The notes: generated by a model from the sequence alone, not told the origin. Numbered from the stretch's first letter, positions 8,606-17,478 are shown. The stretch: DNA of 37,553 nucleotides from Halieaceae bacterium (GCA_016744355.1 JADGEN010000028.1:1-37553), one strand, 5' to 3'. Numbers and translations: made by a program.

Positions 8606-9685
8606 ATGGATAGCAACACTACGGATACCGGATTCGACAAATTATTTGTACGCAATATGCTCGAATCGTTTTTACGCATAGGGCTAGTGCTCGTTCTTTT
8701 GTCGATGACTTACGACATTGTACGGCCATTCATACTGCCTGTGGTCTGGGGGAGCATCATTGCTATCGCCGCTTTCCCCCTAACCCGCTGGCTACAATCC
8801 AAATTGGGTGGCAAGCGTGGTCTGGCTTCGACTCTGGTTACCCTGTCTTTCATTCTGGCTTTGGTTATCCCCAGTTATCTGTTTACAGAGTCTATGATAG
8901 GCGCGGTGAAAACGCTCTCTGGTAACCTGGAATCGGGAAGTCTGGTGGTTCCGCCACCACCCGCAAAAATTGCAGAAATCCCAATGGTGGGTGAAAAAGC
9001 CTATGACCTTTGGCTGCAGGCAAACCAAAATCTGGATGAAGTACTGATGCTCGTACACCCTCAGCTGAAAGCGGCCGTAACCAAAGCGGCTGCGGCGATC
9101 GGCGGTGGATTGGTAGAGGTCTTAATGTTTGTCGTATCACTGCTCATCGCCGGCGGACTGATGGCCTATGCCGAAAGCTCGGGCGCGGCTGCGCACCGAT
9201 TATTTGTGCGTCTGGGAGGCGAAAGCCCCGGCGGAGAGTGGGCTGCATTGAGCGTTGCCACTGTGCGTAGCGTATTACAGGGTGTCGTGGGAGTCGCCAT
9301 TATTCAGGCTATCTTATGCGCCATCGGGCTATTCACTTTTGGTGTGCCAGCTGCCGCCGTATGGAGCGTGGTTATATTATTCTTCGCTATTGCTCAGCTT
9401 CCGGCGCTACTAATAGTCGCACCGATTATCGCCTGGGCATACAGTGCCTCTGATGGCACCTCTGCAACAATTTTCGCCGTGTGGATGCTGCTTGCCGGTG
9501 CCAGCGACAATTTTCTCAAACCTATACTCATGGGCCGAGGCCTGGATATTCCCATGCCCATTATTCTGTTCGGCGCCATAGGCGGCATGCTCGCGTATGG
9601 CATTATTGGCCTGTTTGCCGGCGCTGTGCTGTTATCCATTTTTTACAAGCTATTCGGCGAATGGTTGACGCAGGAAGCCCAGTAA
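8606..9685 (+). CDS. AI-2E family (PerM-like) transporter
   Basis: This is a 359-residue multi-pass membrane protein. The N-terminal pair of helices (ending in RPFILPVVWGSIIAIAAFPL), the central soluble region and the C-terminal block (ASDNFLKPILMGRGLDIPMPIILFGAIGG, LFAGAVLLSIFYKL) are characteristic of the AI-2E transporter/PerM family. Members include TqsA and permeases with Na+/H+ antiport activity; the substrate here is unknown. I chose the ATG at 8606, which has a GGAG site seven bases upstream, over an earlier in-frame start that would overlap the previous gene. It probably forms an operon with the K+ channel gene, which hints at ion balance, but that is inference. Confidence 0.88.
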   Translation: MDSNTTDTGFDKLFVRNMLESFLRIGLVLVLLSMTYDIVRPFILPVVWGSIIAIAAFPLTRWLQSKLGGKRGLASTLVTLSFILALVIPSYLFTESMIGAVKTLSGNLESGSLVVPPPPAKIAEIPMVGEKAYDLWLQANQNLDEVLMLVHPQLKAAVTKAAAAIGGGLVEVLMFVVSLLIAGGLMAYAESSGAAAHRLFVRLGGESPGGEWAALSVATVRSVLQGVVGVAIIQAILCAIGLFTFGVPAAAVWSVVILFFAIAQLPALLIVAPIIAWAYSASDGTSATIFAVWMLLAGASDNFLKPILMGRGLDIPMPIILFGAIGGMLAYGIIGLFAGAVLLSIFYKLFGEWLTQEAQ

Positions 9686-9707
9686 AACAAAGCCGCCTTC
9701 CCTACCC

Positions 9708-9751
9708 GCCTGTATACCTTAAATAGGGTAAACAGGCAGGTACGACTTTTT
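9708..9751 (+). terminator. Probable intrinsic terminator after the AI-2E transporter gene
   Basis: An inverted repeat GCCTGTATACC / GGTAAACAGGC (one mismatch, eight-base loop) begins 22 bases past the stop codon. A run of five T follows ten bases after the stem. The rest of this 196-base gap, before the TonB-dependent receptor, shows only a TATAAA hexamer at 9854-9859 that could be a -10 element. Confidence 0.45.
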
Positions 9752-9881
9752 AAACCAGCCGCCCCTGAGCGCCAAATTCCGGCAAAAATGGCCGTTTTCA
9801 CCCTGTCTCAAAATCATCAGCGCCTTTATTCTAGTTTGTAGTTATGGACTCCCTATAAATTTAAATAACCGGCGCCTAATT

Positions 9882-12263
9882 ATGAAAAGAATCAAACGAA
9901 CCTTTCTTGGCAGCAAAACCGTGATGGCCACCGCTATAGCACTGGCCTCTTCACCCGCTCTGTCCCAGATGATGCTGGAGGAAGTACTGGTTACCGCTCA
10001 AAAACGTGTCCAAACCGTGCAGGACGTTCCCAGTTCTGTCGCTGCCATTTCCGAGGAAATGTTAGAACGCAGTAACTCACGTGACTTTAGCGATCTCAAC
10101 AATATTACTTCGGGCATAACCGTCACTGGCGGCGCGGATGGCTTTGGTAAAGTGATACGCATACGCGGTGTGGGCACCAATTCCTTTGTGCCCGCCATTC
10201 GCCCTGCGGTCGGCATATTCCTGAATGAAGTGCCACTTGGCGCACCCGAATCGGCTTACAACAATATGGCCGACATAGAGCGCATAGAAATCCTGAAGGG
10301 GCCGCAGGCAACACTGTTCGGTAAAGAAGTATCCTCTGGCGCTATATCCCTGTTCACCAAACGTCCCGACACCGAAGTTATGGACGGCTATGTAGAGGCC
10401 AATTTTGGTAATTACGGAAAACAGGAATACCGCGTTGGTGGCAACGTTCCCCTGGGCGATCAATTTGGGATACGCGGCAGTGTCTACAGCAATGAGCGGG
10501 ACGGTCTCATCAAGAACATATCCACGGGCAATAAAGACGGTGAAATAGACTCGACTGGCTATCGATTGCGCCTCCTATGGCAACCCAGTGACAATCTAAA
10601 CGCTATTCTGAGCTACGAAGATCACGACACTGACGTATCGGGAAGCTCCTCAGTGGCGCAGGAATATGGCGACCTCTACACAACCTGGGAGAAAAACGTT
10701 GTAGGCATTACCGACCCCGCCGACAGCCTGTTGACCATTCTCGACCCTACAGATCGAAAGACGTCACACTCAGCCTCAACCGACCGAAATACGCAAACCA
10801 CTATCTGGAGCATGAACCTGGAGTGGGAAATTAACGATGCCTGGTCCATGACTTCGGTCACCAGTGATCAAGAGTATAGCAGCTCTGTTATCGGTCAGGA
10901 CGGCAGTAGCTTTGTCAACTCTGACGGAGATAAAGTGCCCGACACAGCCGACCTTTCAGTAGGTCCATATAAACTCGCCGGTTTCAATCGAGATCAGAAC
11001 ATCGACACTTTTACCCAGGAATTGCGCTTCACCTACGACAGCGACAACTGGTCCTCCATCATAGGCGCGTTCTATGCCGAGACAGAAAGCACTGACTATG
11101 TGCCATTCACCAGCTTACTGGGTGCAATCAGCCCCGACTTAATCATAAGTGCTGCTGGTGTATCCGATTTGAACGAGGATACGACTGAGTGGGCCATTTT
11201 CACCCATAACATTTACAGTTTAAGAGACGGTCTGGACCTCACGTTTGGTGTGCGCTATTCGGATGTTGAAAAGGAAGCTGTCAAAGGCCAGCTCACTGGC
11301 TGGGGGCCGCTTGCAGACCTGAATGCTTCTTTTGTTCCTGTCACGCCCTGGGGCGATGATATCCCCCAACAAAAAACCAGTTGGGATGAAATAACCGGCA
11401 CCATCAAACTAACCTGGTGGCTGAATGAAGAACTCTCAGTCTATGGAGGCTGGGACCGCGGTTTTAAGGCAGGCGGCCACAATGTGTGCAAGGGCACGGA
11501 TGAAAGCCCGGACTGCCCGGACCCCTTCGCCTCTGAAACTGCCGATAACTTTGAGATTGGTTTTAAGGGCCGGTTCCTGGACAACACTCTGGTTTGGAAC
11601 ACCGCCGCATACATTCAAACCTACGACGACTATCAGGTCGACATTCAGGATGATGTAGGCGTCGGTAACTCGGTACGCAACGCGGCACAGGTTGAAATTC
11701 AGGGCATAGAAACCGATTTTCAGTGGCTGGCAACCGAGAACTTACTGATCGATGGTAACGTGGCTTATATCGATGCTCGTTGGGAAGACTACAAAGATGC
11801 CGGCTGCCTGCGTCCTCAATACCAGGCCATAGCTTGTGAAGACAACAGCGTGGGTAAACCCGTACAGGACCTGAGCGGCAAACGTCTCAATTACACCAGC
11901 CCATGGTCTGCCAATGCCAATATCACCTGGAATGATCAGTTCTCCAATGGCGTTAGCTGGTATATCCGCGGCGAATATGCCTATAAGGACGATCGCTTTT
12001 TCTTCCCCGACCTCGACCCGGATGTGGTAGACGGCAGTTACTTCCTGCTTAACGCCAGCGTGGGCTTCAGCGGTGAGTCAGGCAATTGGGATGTCATCTT
12101 TTGGGGTAAAAATATCACCGGCGAAGACTACCTGATTGGAGCCAGTCGAAACCGCGACAACGGCAACCCAAATTTTGGCACCACGCCCATTGAGGGTTAT
12201 CGCGTTACAATCGGTGAGGACGCGACTTACGGTGTCACTCTGAAGTATCGGATTGGTGGCTAA
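9882..12263 (+). CDS. TonB-dependent outer-membrane receptor
   Basis: This is a 793-residue receptor. A signal peptide ends near residue 28. A TonB-box-like segment follows (EEVLVTAQKR), then the plug domain (VPSSVAAISEEMLERSNSRD; IRIRGVGTN; IERIEILKGPQATLFGKEVSSGAI), then a long beta-barrel with alternating hydrophobic strands and Asp/Asn-rich loops. The 'VTAQKR...QDVP.S' opening is that of the large TonB receptor group of marine and sphingomonad-like bacteria that take up unknown organic compounds rather than only siderophores. The last residues (TLKYRIGG) do not end in the usual aromatic. An SDR gene starts 20 bases downstream, so the pair probably handles one imported compound. The substrate is unknown. 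Confidence 0.9.
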   Translation: MKRIKRTFLGSKTVMATAIALASSPALSQMMLEEVLVTAQKRVQTVQDVPSSVAAISEEMLERSNSRDFSDLNNITSGITVTGGADGFGKVIRIRGVGTNSFVPAIRPAVGIFLNEVPLGAPESAYNNMADIERIEILKGPQATLFGKEVSSGAISLFTKRPDTEVMDGYVEANFGNYGKQEYRVGGNVPLGDQFGIRGSVYSNERDGLIKNISTGNKDGEIDSTGYRLRLLWQPSDNLNAILSYEDHDTDVSGSSSVAQEYGDLYTTWEKNVVGITDPADSLLTILDPTDRKTSHSASTDRNTQTTIWSMNLEWEINDAWSMTSVTSDQEYSSSVIGQDGSSFVNSDGDKVPDTADLSVGPYKLAGFNRDQNIDTFTQELRFTYDSDNWSSIIGAFYAETESTDYVPFTSLLGAISPDLIISAAGVSDLNEDTTEWAIFTHNIYSLRDGLDLTFGVRYSDVEKEAVKGQLTGWGPLADLNASFVPVTPWGDDIPQQKTSWDEITGTIKLTWWLNEELSVYGGWDRGFKAGGHNVCKGTDESPDCPDPFASETADNFEIGFKGRFLDNTLVWNTAAYIQTYDDYQVDIQDDVGVGNSVRNAAQVEIQGIETDFQWLATENLLIDGNVAYIDARWEDYKDAGCLRPQYQAIACEDNSVGKPVQDLSGKRLNYTSPWSANANITWNDQFSNGVSWYIRGEYAYKDDRFFFPDLDPDVVDGSYFLLNASVGFSGESGNWDVIFWGKNITGEDYLIGASRNRDNGNPNFGTTPIEGYRVTIGEDATYGVTLKYRIGG

Positions 12264-12283
12264 GTAATTCACAGGAGTCGCGC

Positions 12284-13264
12284 GTGTCAAAAACTCTGGT
12301 AATGGGCGCGAGCGGCTTCCTCGGTAGTCATGTCGTAAAAGAACTGGTCGCAGCGGGTCGCGATGTACGCATCATGGTTCGCCACAGCAGCGATACGCGT
12401 GCTATCGACCACCTCGACGTAGAACGCTGTACCGGTGATATTCACGACTGTGCTGCTATCGAAGCAGCTATGGATGGCTGCGACAGTGTATTTTACTGCA
12501 TCGTTGATACACGCGCCTGGTTACGAGACCCAACTCCGCTGTACCAGACAAATGTTGAGGGCCTACGCACCGTTATGGACGTAGCGCTGCAATCTAATAT
12601 TCAGCGTTTCGTCTTCACCAGCACCTTCGGCACTATCGGCATAAACCCTTCGGGCGTATCAACAGAAGAAGACACTTTCAACTGGTGGAAAAAAGCGCCT
12701 GCCTACGTGCGCTGCCGGGTTCAGGCAGAAGACCTGTTTATGGATTACTGCCACAACAAGGGCCTCCCCGGCATAGCCTGTTGTGTCGGCAACACTTATG
12801 GCGGTGATGACATCGTTCCCACGCCCCATGGCAAAATGGTAAAAGATGTCGTACAGGGACGTATGCCCTACCACTGGGACGGCGGTGGCCCCTCAGTTGG
12901 TATAAGAGACGCTGCAAGAGCACTGCTATTGGCAGAAGAGAAAGGGAAAATCGGCGAGCGTTACATCGTGGCAGAGAAGTGGCTCGATTTTAAGACGCTC
13001 TTTTCCTGCGCAGCGCAAGTAGCTGATGTAGCCCCCCCAAAAACACGCATACCACTATTTTTGCTTTACGCCATGGCCGGCATAGCAGACGGCATATCGT
13101 TTTTCACTAGAAAAGATAACCGCTTTAGCGTTGCCTCCATACGCTGCTCTACCCTACTGCCAAATGTGAGCTGCGAAAAAGCCCGAAACGAACTGGGTTG
13201 GCAGCCTGAACCGATAGAGAAATCTATAGCCCAAGCCGTGGCTTTTTATCGCTCCGCGCCATAA
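12284..13264 (+). CDS. NAD(P)-dependent epimerase/dehydratase (extended SDR, dihydroflavonol reductase-like)
   Basis: This is a 326-residue extended short-chain dehydrogenase. The dinucleotide-binding motif GASGFLG (residues 8-14) opens a Rossmann fold, followed by an Asp-x-x-Asp region (TGDIHD) and the strand FVFTSTFGTIG that carries the active-site Ser/Thr. The position of the catalytic YxxxK reads Y141-V-R-C-R145, so Lys is replaced by Arg. It starts at GTG with an AGGAG site eight bases upstream. Relatives act on steroids, flavonols, aldehydes or sugar derivatives; no substrate can be assigned. It sits right after a TonB-dependent receptor gene and just before a decayed fragment of another extended SDR. 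Confidence 0.85.
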   Translation: MSKTLVMGASGFLGSHVVKELVAAGRDVRIMVRHSSDTRAIDHLDVERCTGDIHDCAAIEAAMDGCDSVFYCIVDTRAWLRDPTPLYQTNVEGLRTVMDVALQSNIQRFVFTSTFGTIGINPSGVSTEEDTFNWWKKAPAYVRCRVQAEDLFMDYCHNKGLPGIACCVGNTYGGDDIVPTPHGKMVKDVVQGRMPYHWDGGGPSVGIRDAARALLLAEEKGKIGERYIVAEKWLDFKTLFSCAAQVADVAPPKTRIPLFLLYAMAGIADGISFFTRKDNRFSVASIRCSTLLPNVSCEKARNELGWQPEPIEKSIAQAVAFYRSAP

Positions 13265-13286
13265 CGCCAAGATAATGAAACTATGA

Positions 13287-13526
13287 CGTCCAAGTCAGAT
13301 TCGGGACAGTGCCAGGGCGGTTAATGTCTTGGGCACAATAAACATTATCAATGCCTGCCAAGCGATGGGTGTGAGCCGACTTGTACATACCAGCTCAGTG
13401 GACACATGTTTTTCCGGCGAAAAAAACCTGCACATGGATGAACAAACGACGCCTTACGCAAACGACTACGAAGTCGTTTATAGCCTACTACCAGTAGCGC
13501 AGCGCCCAACCAGCTATGAGGCGTGA
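13287..13526 (+). pseudogene. Remnant of a 3-beta-hydroxysteroid dehydrogenase-like extended SDR
   Basis: The open frame here encodes a recognisable internal piece of the family: AVNVLGTINIINACQ, then GVSRLVHTSSVDTCFSG, then MDEQTTPYAN and a VYS where the active-site Tyr is expected. The N-terminal Rossmann motif is absent and a stop lies at 13284. After VYS the expected SKxxAE helix is lost and the frame drifts to a stop at 13526. About 60 of some 330 residues remain. There is no plausible start codon or ribosome site. It is not a copy of the SDR gene just upstream, whose matching segment differs. I read it as debris of a deleted second SDR gene. Confidence 0.7.
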
Positions 13527-13849
13527 GTAACGACAATTTTCTTGTTGTCCCATTTATACTTTTTCCCCTTCCCTTTGTTCACCCCTTCGCGCACAACCAT
13601 TTGCCCTTTTTTGTCCTTGAAATGCTCTTTCTTATTTCCCGGTACCAGCTTGATAGCTTTACCAGTGCGTAACTCAATAGTGACCGAGCCTCCACTCTCA
13701 GTCAGCATACACAAGCCCGACTCCTTCTTCTTGTACTCCCCATCACGCGTAACTTCACAGTTTGCTGCATTGCAGTCAGCCACAGCCGCATAGGAAAACC
13801 CACAACAGACAAAGGCTACTCCCATGCTTAAGGTTTTTGCTAGTTTCAT
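13514..13849 (-). CDS. Small secreted lysine-rich protein of unknown function
   Basis: This is a 111-residue protein with a clear signal peptide (basic MKLAK, hydrophobic core, cleavage probably after AAVA, about residue 24). A GAAGGAA ribosome site lies seven bases upstream. The mature part has three Cys: two in DCNAANCEV and one in SGLCML. Gly/Lys-rich stretches follow (KKEHFKDKKG, KGKGKKYKW), and it ends in short strands (KKIVVTHAS). The pattern suggests a small beta-rich, strongly basic periplasmic or secreted domain. I do not recognise a family. Its 3' end slightly overlaps the end of the SDR remnant on the other strand. It may be transcribed from its own promoter or after the RdhA-like gene ends further upstream. 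Confidence 0.7.
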   Translation of the reverse strand: MKLAKTLSMGVAFVCCGFSYAAVADCNAANCEVTRDGEYKKKESGLCMLTESGGSVTIELRTGKAIKLVPGNKKEHFKDKKGQMVVREGVNKGKGKKYKWDNKKIVVTHAS

Positions 13850-13911
13850 TTCAATTTCCTTCTGTTGGATTAGATAAGTAGGGTGAGGCTAACGTAATTT
13901 AACCAATAAAC

Positions 13912-15081
13912 TCAAGGCTGTAACCACCAGCCCTTTGATTTCTGACGCCCGCGCTGCATAAATCTGTCATCCAACCACAGTGCGAGTTTGCGTAAGTTTG
14001 ACGAAGCCAAAACTCGCCACAGACGATGATACCACTTACTGAAATCCCGGTTGAAAGGACAAACGCGTATACAGATCGAACAGTCCGTATTTTGATTCGC
14101 CCAGAATTTAAAGCATTTCTCGGCATCGACCGTCCATTTTTCCACGCCGATCAGGTTTGAACGATTGTAGATTTTGTCCGAGGGCGCATCGAACGGTATC
14201 GCCTTGGGCGGACAGGCTTTCGCACAACGGTCACAAATTTCGCAAAATTCCTTCACACCGAATTTTTTTGGGGCGTCATGAACCAGTGGTAGATCGGTAA
14301 AAATTCGTCCAAGTCGCAGGCGGGGTCCGAATTGCGGTGTAATCAATAAGCTCTGTCTACTCTCTTCACCAAGTCCAGCCTGCACCGCAAGTGGAATGGC
14401 CAAGGATGTATCATTCATTGTGGCATAAGCTCGGTAACCCAGATTGCGTATGTACTGGGCGAGTCCAATTAATGTGACTGCGTCATTGGAATACCCCAAG
14501 CCGGTAGCACTACCCGACAAAGCGGAGGGAACCGTTTTGGTCAGGCCTTCATCCATAGCCTCACCCACTACAATTACGTTGGGCAGGTCTGTAGGAAGGT
14601 CGGGGGGCTTACTGGAGCCAGTGGTTTCATCAAATAACGCACTATACATCCAGCGTTCGTCATAGGCGCAAACACCCAGCAAATCTGCGCCAAATAATTT
14701 CGCGACTTTGCGTAACTCATCGCTAGATTGCTGTAAATTGTCGAAAGGATACGGTTCGGGCCAGCCCTCCTCATGCAGGGTGAAGTGGTCAAAGAAGCCC
14801 TCCTTTCTGCCGCTTTCTTGCCGGGAGCTGTCACGCAGTACATTGGTGACATGCCAGGCTGCATTGCGCAGTGCATAGTCTTTTTGCCCAAAGCCATCTG
14901 TTTTTCGGGATCGAGCATTGGGCATAAAGTAGCCGCTAAAAAATTTGGCCGCTTTGTCTGTGGCAACACTCTCATCCCACTCAGACCGGCAGTAAATTTC
15001 ATCCCGCTGATCAAATTTGCAAAAATCATCCGACACCTTAAACCCGGTTAGCTGGTCGATATCTTTAGCATTTTTACTCAT
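13912..15081 (-). CDS. Reductive dehalogenase-like corrinoid/iron-sulfur protein without export signal
   Basis: This 389-residue protein (from the ATG; a TTG 48 bases upstream is possible) has the C-terminal architecture of RdhA reductive dehalogenases and the related QueG fold. SLLITPQFGPRLRLGRIFTDLPL is the corrinoid-binding core. Two Fe-S motifs follow: C280-x2-C283-x2-C286-x3-C290-P, and C323 ... C334-x2-C337-x3-C341-P. An AGLG motif and the 'YIRNLGYRAYATMND' segment upstream also fit RdhA. There is no twin-arginine signal, no RdhB anchor gene beside it, and no fused flavin/ferredoxin reductase as in NpRdhA/BhbA, so an outside electron donor is needed. QueG itself is less likely because spacing and flanks follow RdhA. 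The substrate is unknown; dehalogenation is not established. Confidence 0.75.
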   Translation of the reverse strand: MSKNAKDIDQLTGFKVSDDFCKFDQRDEIYCRSEWDESVATDKAAKFFSGYFMPNARSRKTDGFGQKDYALRNAAWHVTNVLRDSSRQESGRKEGFFDHFTLHEEGWPEPYPFDNLQQSSDELRKVAKLFGADLLGVCAYDERWMYSALFDETTGSSKPPDLPTDLPNVIVVGEAMDEGLTKTVPSALSGSATGLGYSNDAVTLIGLAQYIRNLGYRAYATMNDTSLAIPLAVQAGLGEESRQSLLITPQFGPRLRLGRIFTDLPLVHDAPKKFGVKEFCEICDRCAKACPPKAIPFDAPSDKIYNRSNLIGVEKWTVDAEKCFKFWANQNTDCSICIRVCPFNRDFSKWYHRLWRVLASSNLRKLALWLDDRFMQRGRQKSKGWWLQP

Positions 15082-15156
15082 TGCGCAATCCACTGTGGGT
15101 AGCTGTATTTTTTTCCTGCTTGTCGCCAATAAACTTCTTCGTCATTTGGCAAGGCT

Positions 15157-16392
15157 TCATCGGGAGAGAACCGGAAGTACACCGTAGGCCGCCAACACAT
15201 AGCAGGTCGCCAACACTGCACCATAGGCGAACATAAAGCCAATTAGAACATTACCACCCCACACCCGATACAGTGGATTGCCAAGTTTTTCCCGACTCAC
15301 TTTGGCACAGAGTGTTGGCACGACAACCCCCCAAACAACCGCAGATAAACCAGCCAAACCGATAGCATAAACAAAGCCATTGGGAAAAAGAAGACCGCCG
15401 ATAGTCGGTGGCAGAAATGTCACCAGTGCAGTTTTGAAACGGCCAGAATGGGAATCATCAAAAGAAAATTTGTCTGCGATAAAGTCAAACAAACCCAGGG
15501 TAACCCCCAAAAAAGAAGACACCACTGCCAGATTAGCAAACGCCCCCAGTAAGTTAGAGAGGCGTTTATCATCGGCCCCGCCAGAAAGCGCCGTTACAAG
15601 ATCACCAATATTTCCACCGCTGGCAAAGACTGCAGCAAATTGATTCCGGGGAATATTCCCCAGTGACGCAAATAACCACAACAGATATACCGCCAACGCT
15701 GTAAGAGAACCATAGAACAAGCATCGGCGAATAATGACGGGATTCTTGCCGTAGTACTTCACTAAACTCGGTACATTACTGTGATAACCAAACGAGGTCA
15801 GGTAGTACGGAATAGCGGCCAACAGAAAAGGAGCATAGGCGGGCTTGTTATCCAGTAGAATCGCCAGCTCTACAGTGGGGCTCAGATCTGCGACAGACAG
15901 CAAAAAGGTAATCACCATGCCCCCAACAAGAATGGCAGTTATCCTCCCGACCAAGCCGGTACCAAACCAAACCACAAGGGCCAGACCCAATGCAAAGAAA
16001 AGGCCAGCGAGCAATGGCGGAAGGCTTATACCGAGCGTGCTGTCCAGCATTTGGCTGACGATTGAACCGCCGCCGCTGATGTACGCATAACTCAGTATAT
16101 ACAGCACAAATGCAAGGGAGAGATTGTTAATCGCATTCCAGCGACTGCCCAGGATCGCTTTAACAAAAGTATTGAAACTCGCTCCCGGGGCAAAATTTAG
16201 ATTGGCCTCGAGGATCATCAAGCTGGAATGGTACATAAAAAACCAGCTGATAATTAACAGTAAAAAAGACCAGCTAAACCACATGCCGGCCGATACAAGC
16301 GGCAGTGAAAACATACCGGCGCCAATTGAGGTGCCAGCCACAATGGTGATACCCAGGATTACTGGCGGTGAGCGAGGCCCTACGTCACTCAC
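15157..16392 (-). CDS. Aromatic amino acid permease (TyrP/Mtr/TnaB family)
   Basis: This is a 411-residue inner-membrane protein with about eleven hydrophobic segments. The opening GITIVAGTSIGAGMFSLPL is the hallmark of the hydroxy/aromatic amino acid permease family (TyrP, Mtr, TnaB), and YYLTSFGYHSNVPSLVKYY is the second family block. These proteins import Tyr or Trp with H+ (or Na+). It starts at GTG with a GAGGGG site about nine bases upstream, 14 bases after the DAHP synthase gene, so the two form an operon that joins uptake and synthesis of aromatic amino acids. Tyr versus Trp cannot be decided. Confidence 0.9.
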   Translation of the reverse strand: MSDVGPRSPPVILGITIVAGTSIGAGMFSLPLVSAGMWFSWSFLLLIISWFFMYHSSLMILEANLNFAPGASFNTFVKAILGSRWNAINNLSLAFVLYILSYAYISGGGSIVSQMLDSTLGISLPPLLAGLFFALGLALVVWFGTGLVGRITAILVGGMVITFLLSVADLSPTVELAILLDNKPAYAPFLLAAIPYYLTSFGYHSNVPSLVKYYGKNPVIIRRCLFYGSLTALAVYLLWLFASLGNIPRNQFAAVFASGGNIGDLVTALSGGADDKRLSNLLGAFANLAVVSSFLGVTLGLFDFIADKFSFDDSHSGRFKTALVTFLPPTIGGLLFPNGFVYAIGLAGLSAVVWGVVVPTLCAKVSREKLGNPLYRVWGGNVLIGFMFAYGAVLATCYVLAAYGVLPVLSR

Positions 16393-16406
16393 CCGCCGCC
16401 CCTCTA

Positions 16407-17468
16407 TCAGGCCTGATGCTGCCGGCGATTGCGCACTGCCTCAGACAATTCGGCGAGTAAAACAGCAGTGTCATCCCAATTAATACAGGCATCTGTAATG
16501 CTCTGTCCATGCGTTAGCTCCTCCCCCTGCACTACGTCCTGGCGACCTTCAACCAAATTGCTCTCCAGCATAAGACCAAAAACGCTGCGGCTACCGCGAC
16601 TCACTTGATTGGCAATGTCACGAGTTACATCAACTTGTCGGGCGGGTATTTTTCTGCTGTTGGCGTGGCTGGCATCAATCATTATGTTTGCAGGCAAGCC
16701 AGCCTTGGTGAGTAAGGCCTTGGTATCATCCACTGAGAACATATCGTAGTTTGGATGTTTTCCGCCACGTAAAATGATATGGCAGTCTTTGTTGCCACTG
16801 GTTTGGAAAATAGCCGATTGACCCTGCTTGGTGACAGACAAGAAGTTGTGTGGATGGGAAGCAGATTTAATGGCATCGATGGCAACCTGGATATCACCAT
16901 CGGTGGCATTTTTAAAGCCCACTGGACAACTCAGACCTGACGCCAGTTCCCTATGAGTCTGGCTCTCAGTAGTCCTGGCGCCTATGGCACCCCAGGAAAT
17001 AAGGTCAGCATAGAACTGCGGGCTTATGAGGTCGAGATACTCTGTTCCCGCAGGGAGGCCCATTTCCGCCAGATCAGACAACAAGTGTCTAGCCAGCTTC
17101 AGCCCCTTGTTAATTTGAAAGGTATCGTTCAGATCCGGGTCGTTAATCAGTCCTTTCCAGCCAACCGTAGTGCGCGGCTTTTCAAAATAGACCCGCATAA
17201 CGATGAACAAATCTGCTGCGTGCTTATCAGCCGCAGCCTTTAGTTTTTGCGCATACTCTCTGGCTGCAACAGGATCGTGTATTGAACAAGGCCCCACAAT
17301 GGCTAGCAAACGGTCATCGTCGCCGCTAAGTATTCGGTGAATAGTGCTGCGAGCATTGTCGACAGTCTTGGCAGCCGTATCGCTAACAGCCAGCTCGGCA
17401 ACAAGCTGCTCCGGTGAAATAAGTTCGTTGGTTTTTCGTATTCGTAGATCGTCAGTATTAGTTGTCAT
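16407..17468 (-). CDS. 3-deoxy-7-phosphoheptulonate (DAHP) synthase, class I
   Basis: This enzyme catalyses the first step of the shikimate pathway, phosphoenolpyruvate plus erythrose 4-phosphate to DAHP. The protein has 353 residues from the chosen ATG (MTTNTDDLR), the length of AroF/AroG/AroH. Blocks visible: GPCSIHDP, MRVYFEKPRTTVGWKGLINDP, IGARTTESQTHRELASGLSCPVGFKNATDG, CHIILRGGKHPNYD and MIDASHANSRK, which carry the PEP- and metal-binding residues. Which aromatic acid feeds back cannot be told safely. It is followed by an aromatic amino acid permease gene and preceded by a weak TyrR-like site. Confidence 0.93.
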   Translation of the reverse strand: MTTNTDDLRIRKTNELISPEQLVAELAVSDTAAKTVDNARSTIHRILSGDDDRLLAIVGPCSIHDPVAAREYAQKLKAAADKHAADLFIVMRVYFEKPRTTVGWKGLINDPDLNDTFQINKGLKLARHLLSDLAEMGLPAGTEYLDLISPQFYADLISWGAIGARTTESQTHRELASGLSCPVGFKNATDGDIQVAIDAIKSASHPHNFLSVTKQGQSAIFQTSGNKDCHIILRGGKHPNYDMFSVDDTKALLTKAGLPANIMIDASHANSRKIPARQVDVTRDIANQVSRGSRSVFGLMLESNLVEGRQDVVQGEELTHGQSITDACINWDDTAVLLAELSEAVRNRRQHQA

Positions 17469-17478
17469 TGATTCAGCC

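Noticed and set aside
13912..15081. Epoxyqueuosine reductase QueG as the identity of the Fe-S protein
   Set aside because: The fold is shared, but the spacing of the second Fe-S motif, the PQFGPRLRLGRIFTDLPL block and the lack of QueG's C-terminal HEAT-like repeats fit RdhA better.
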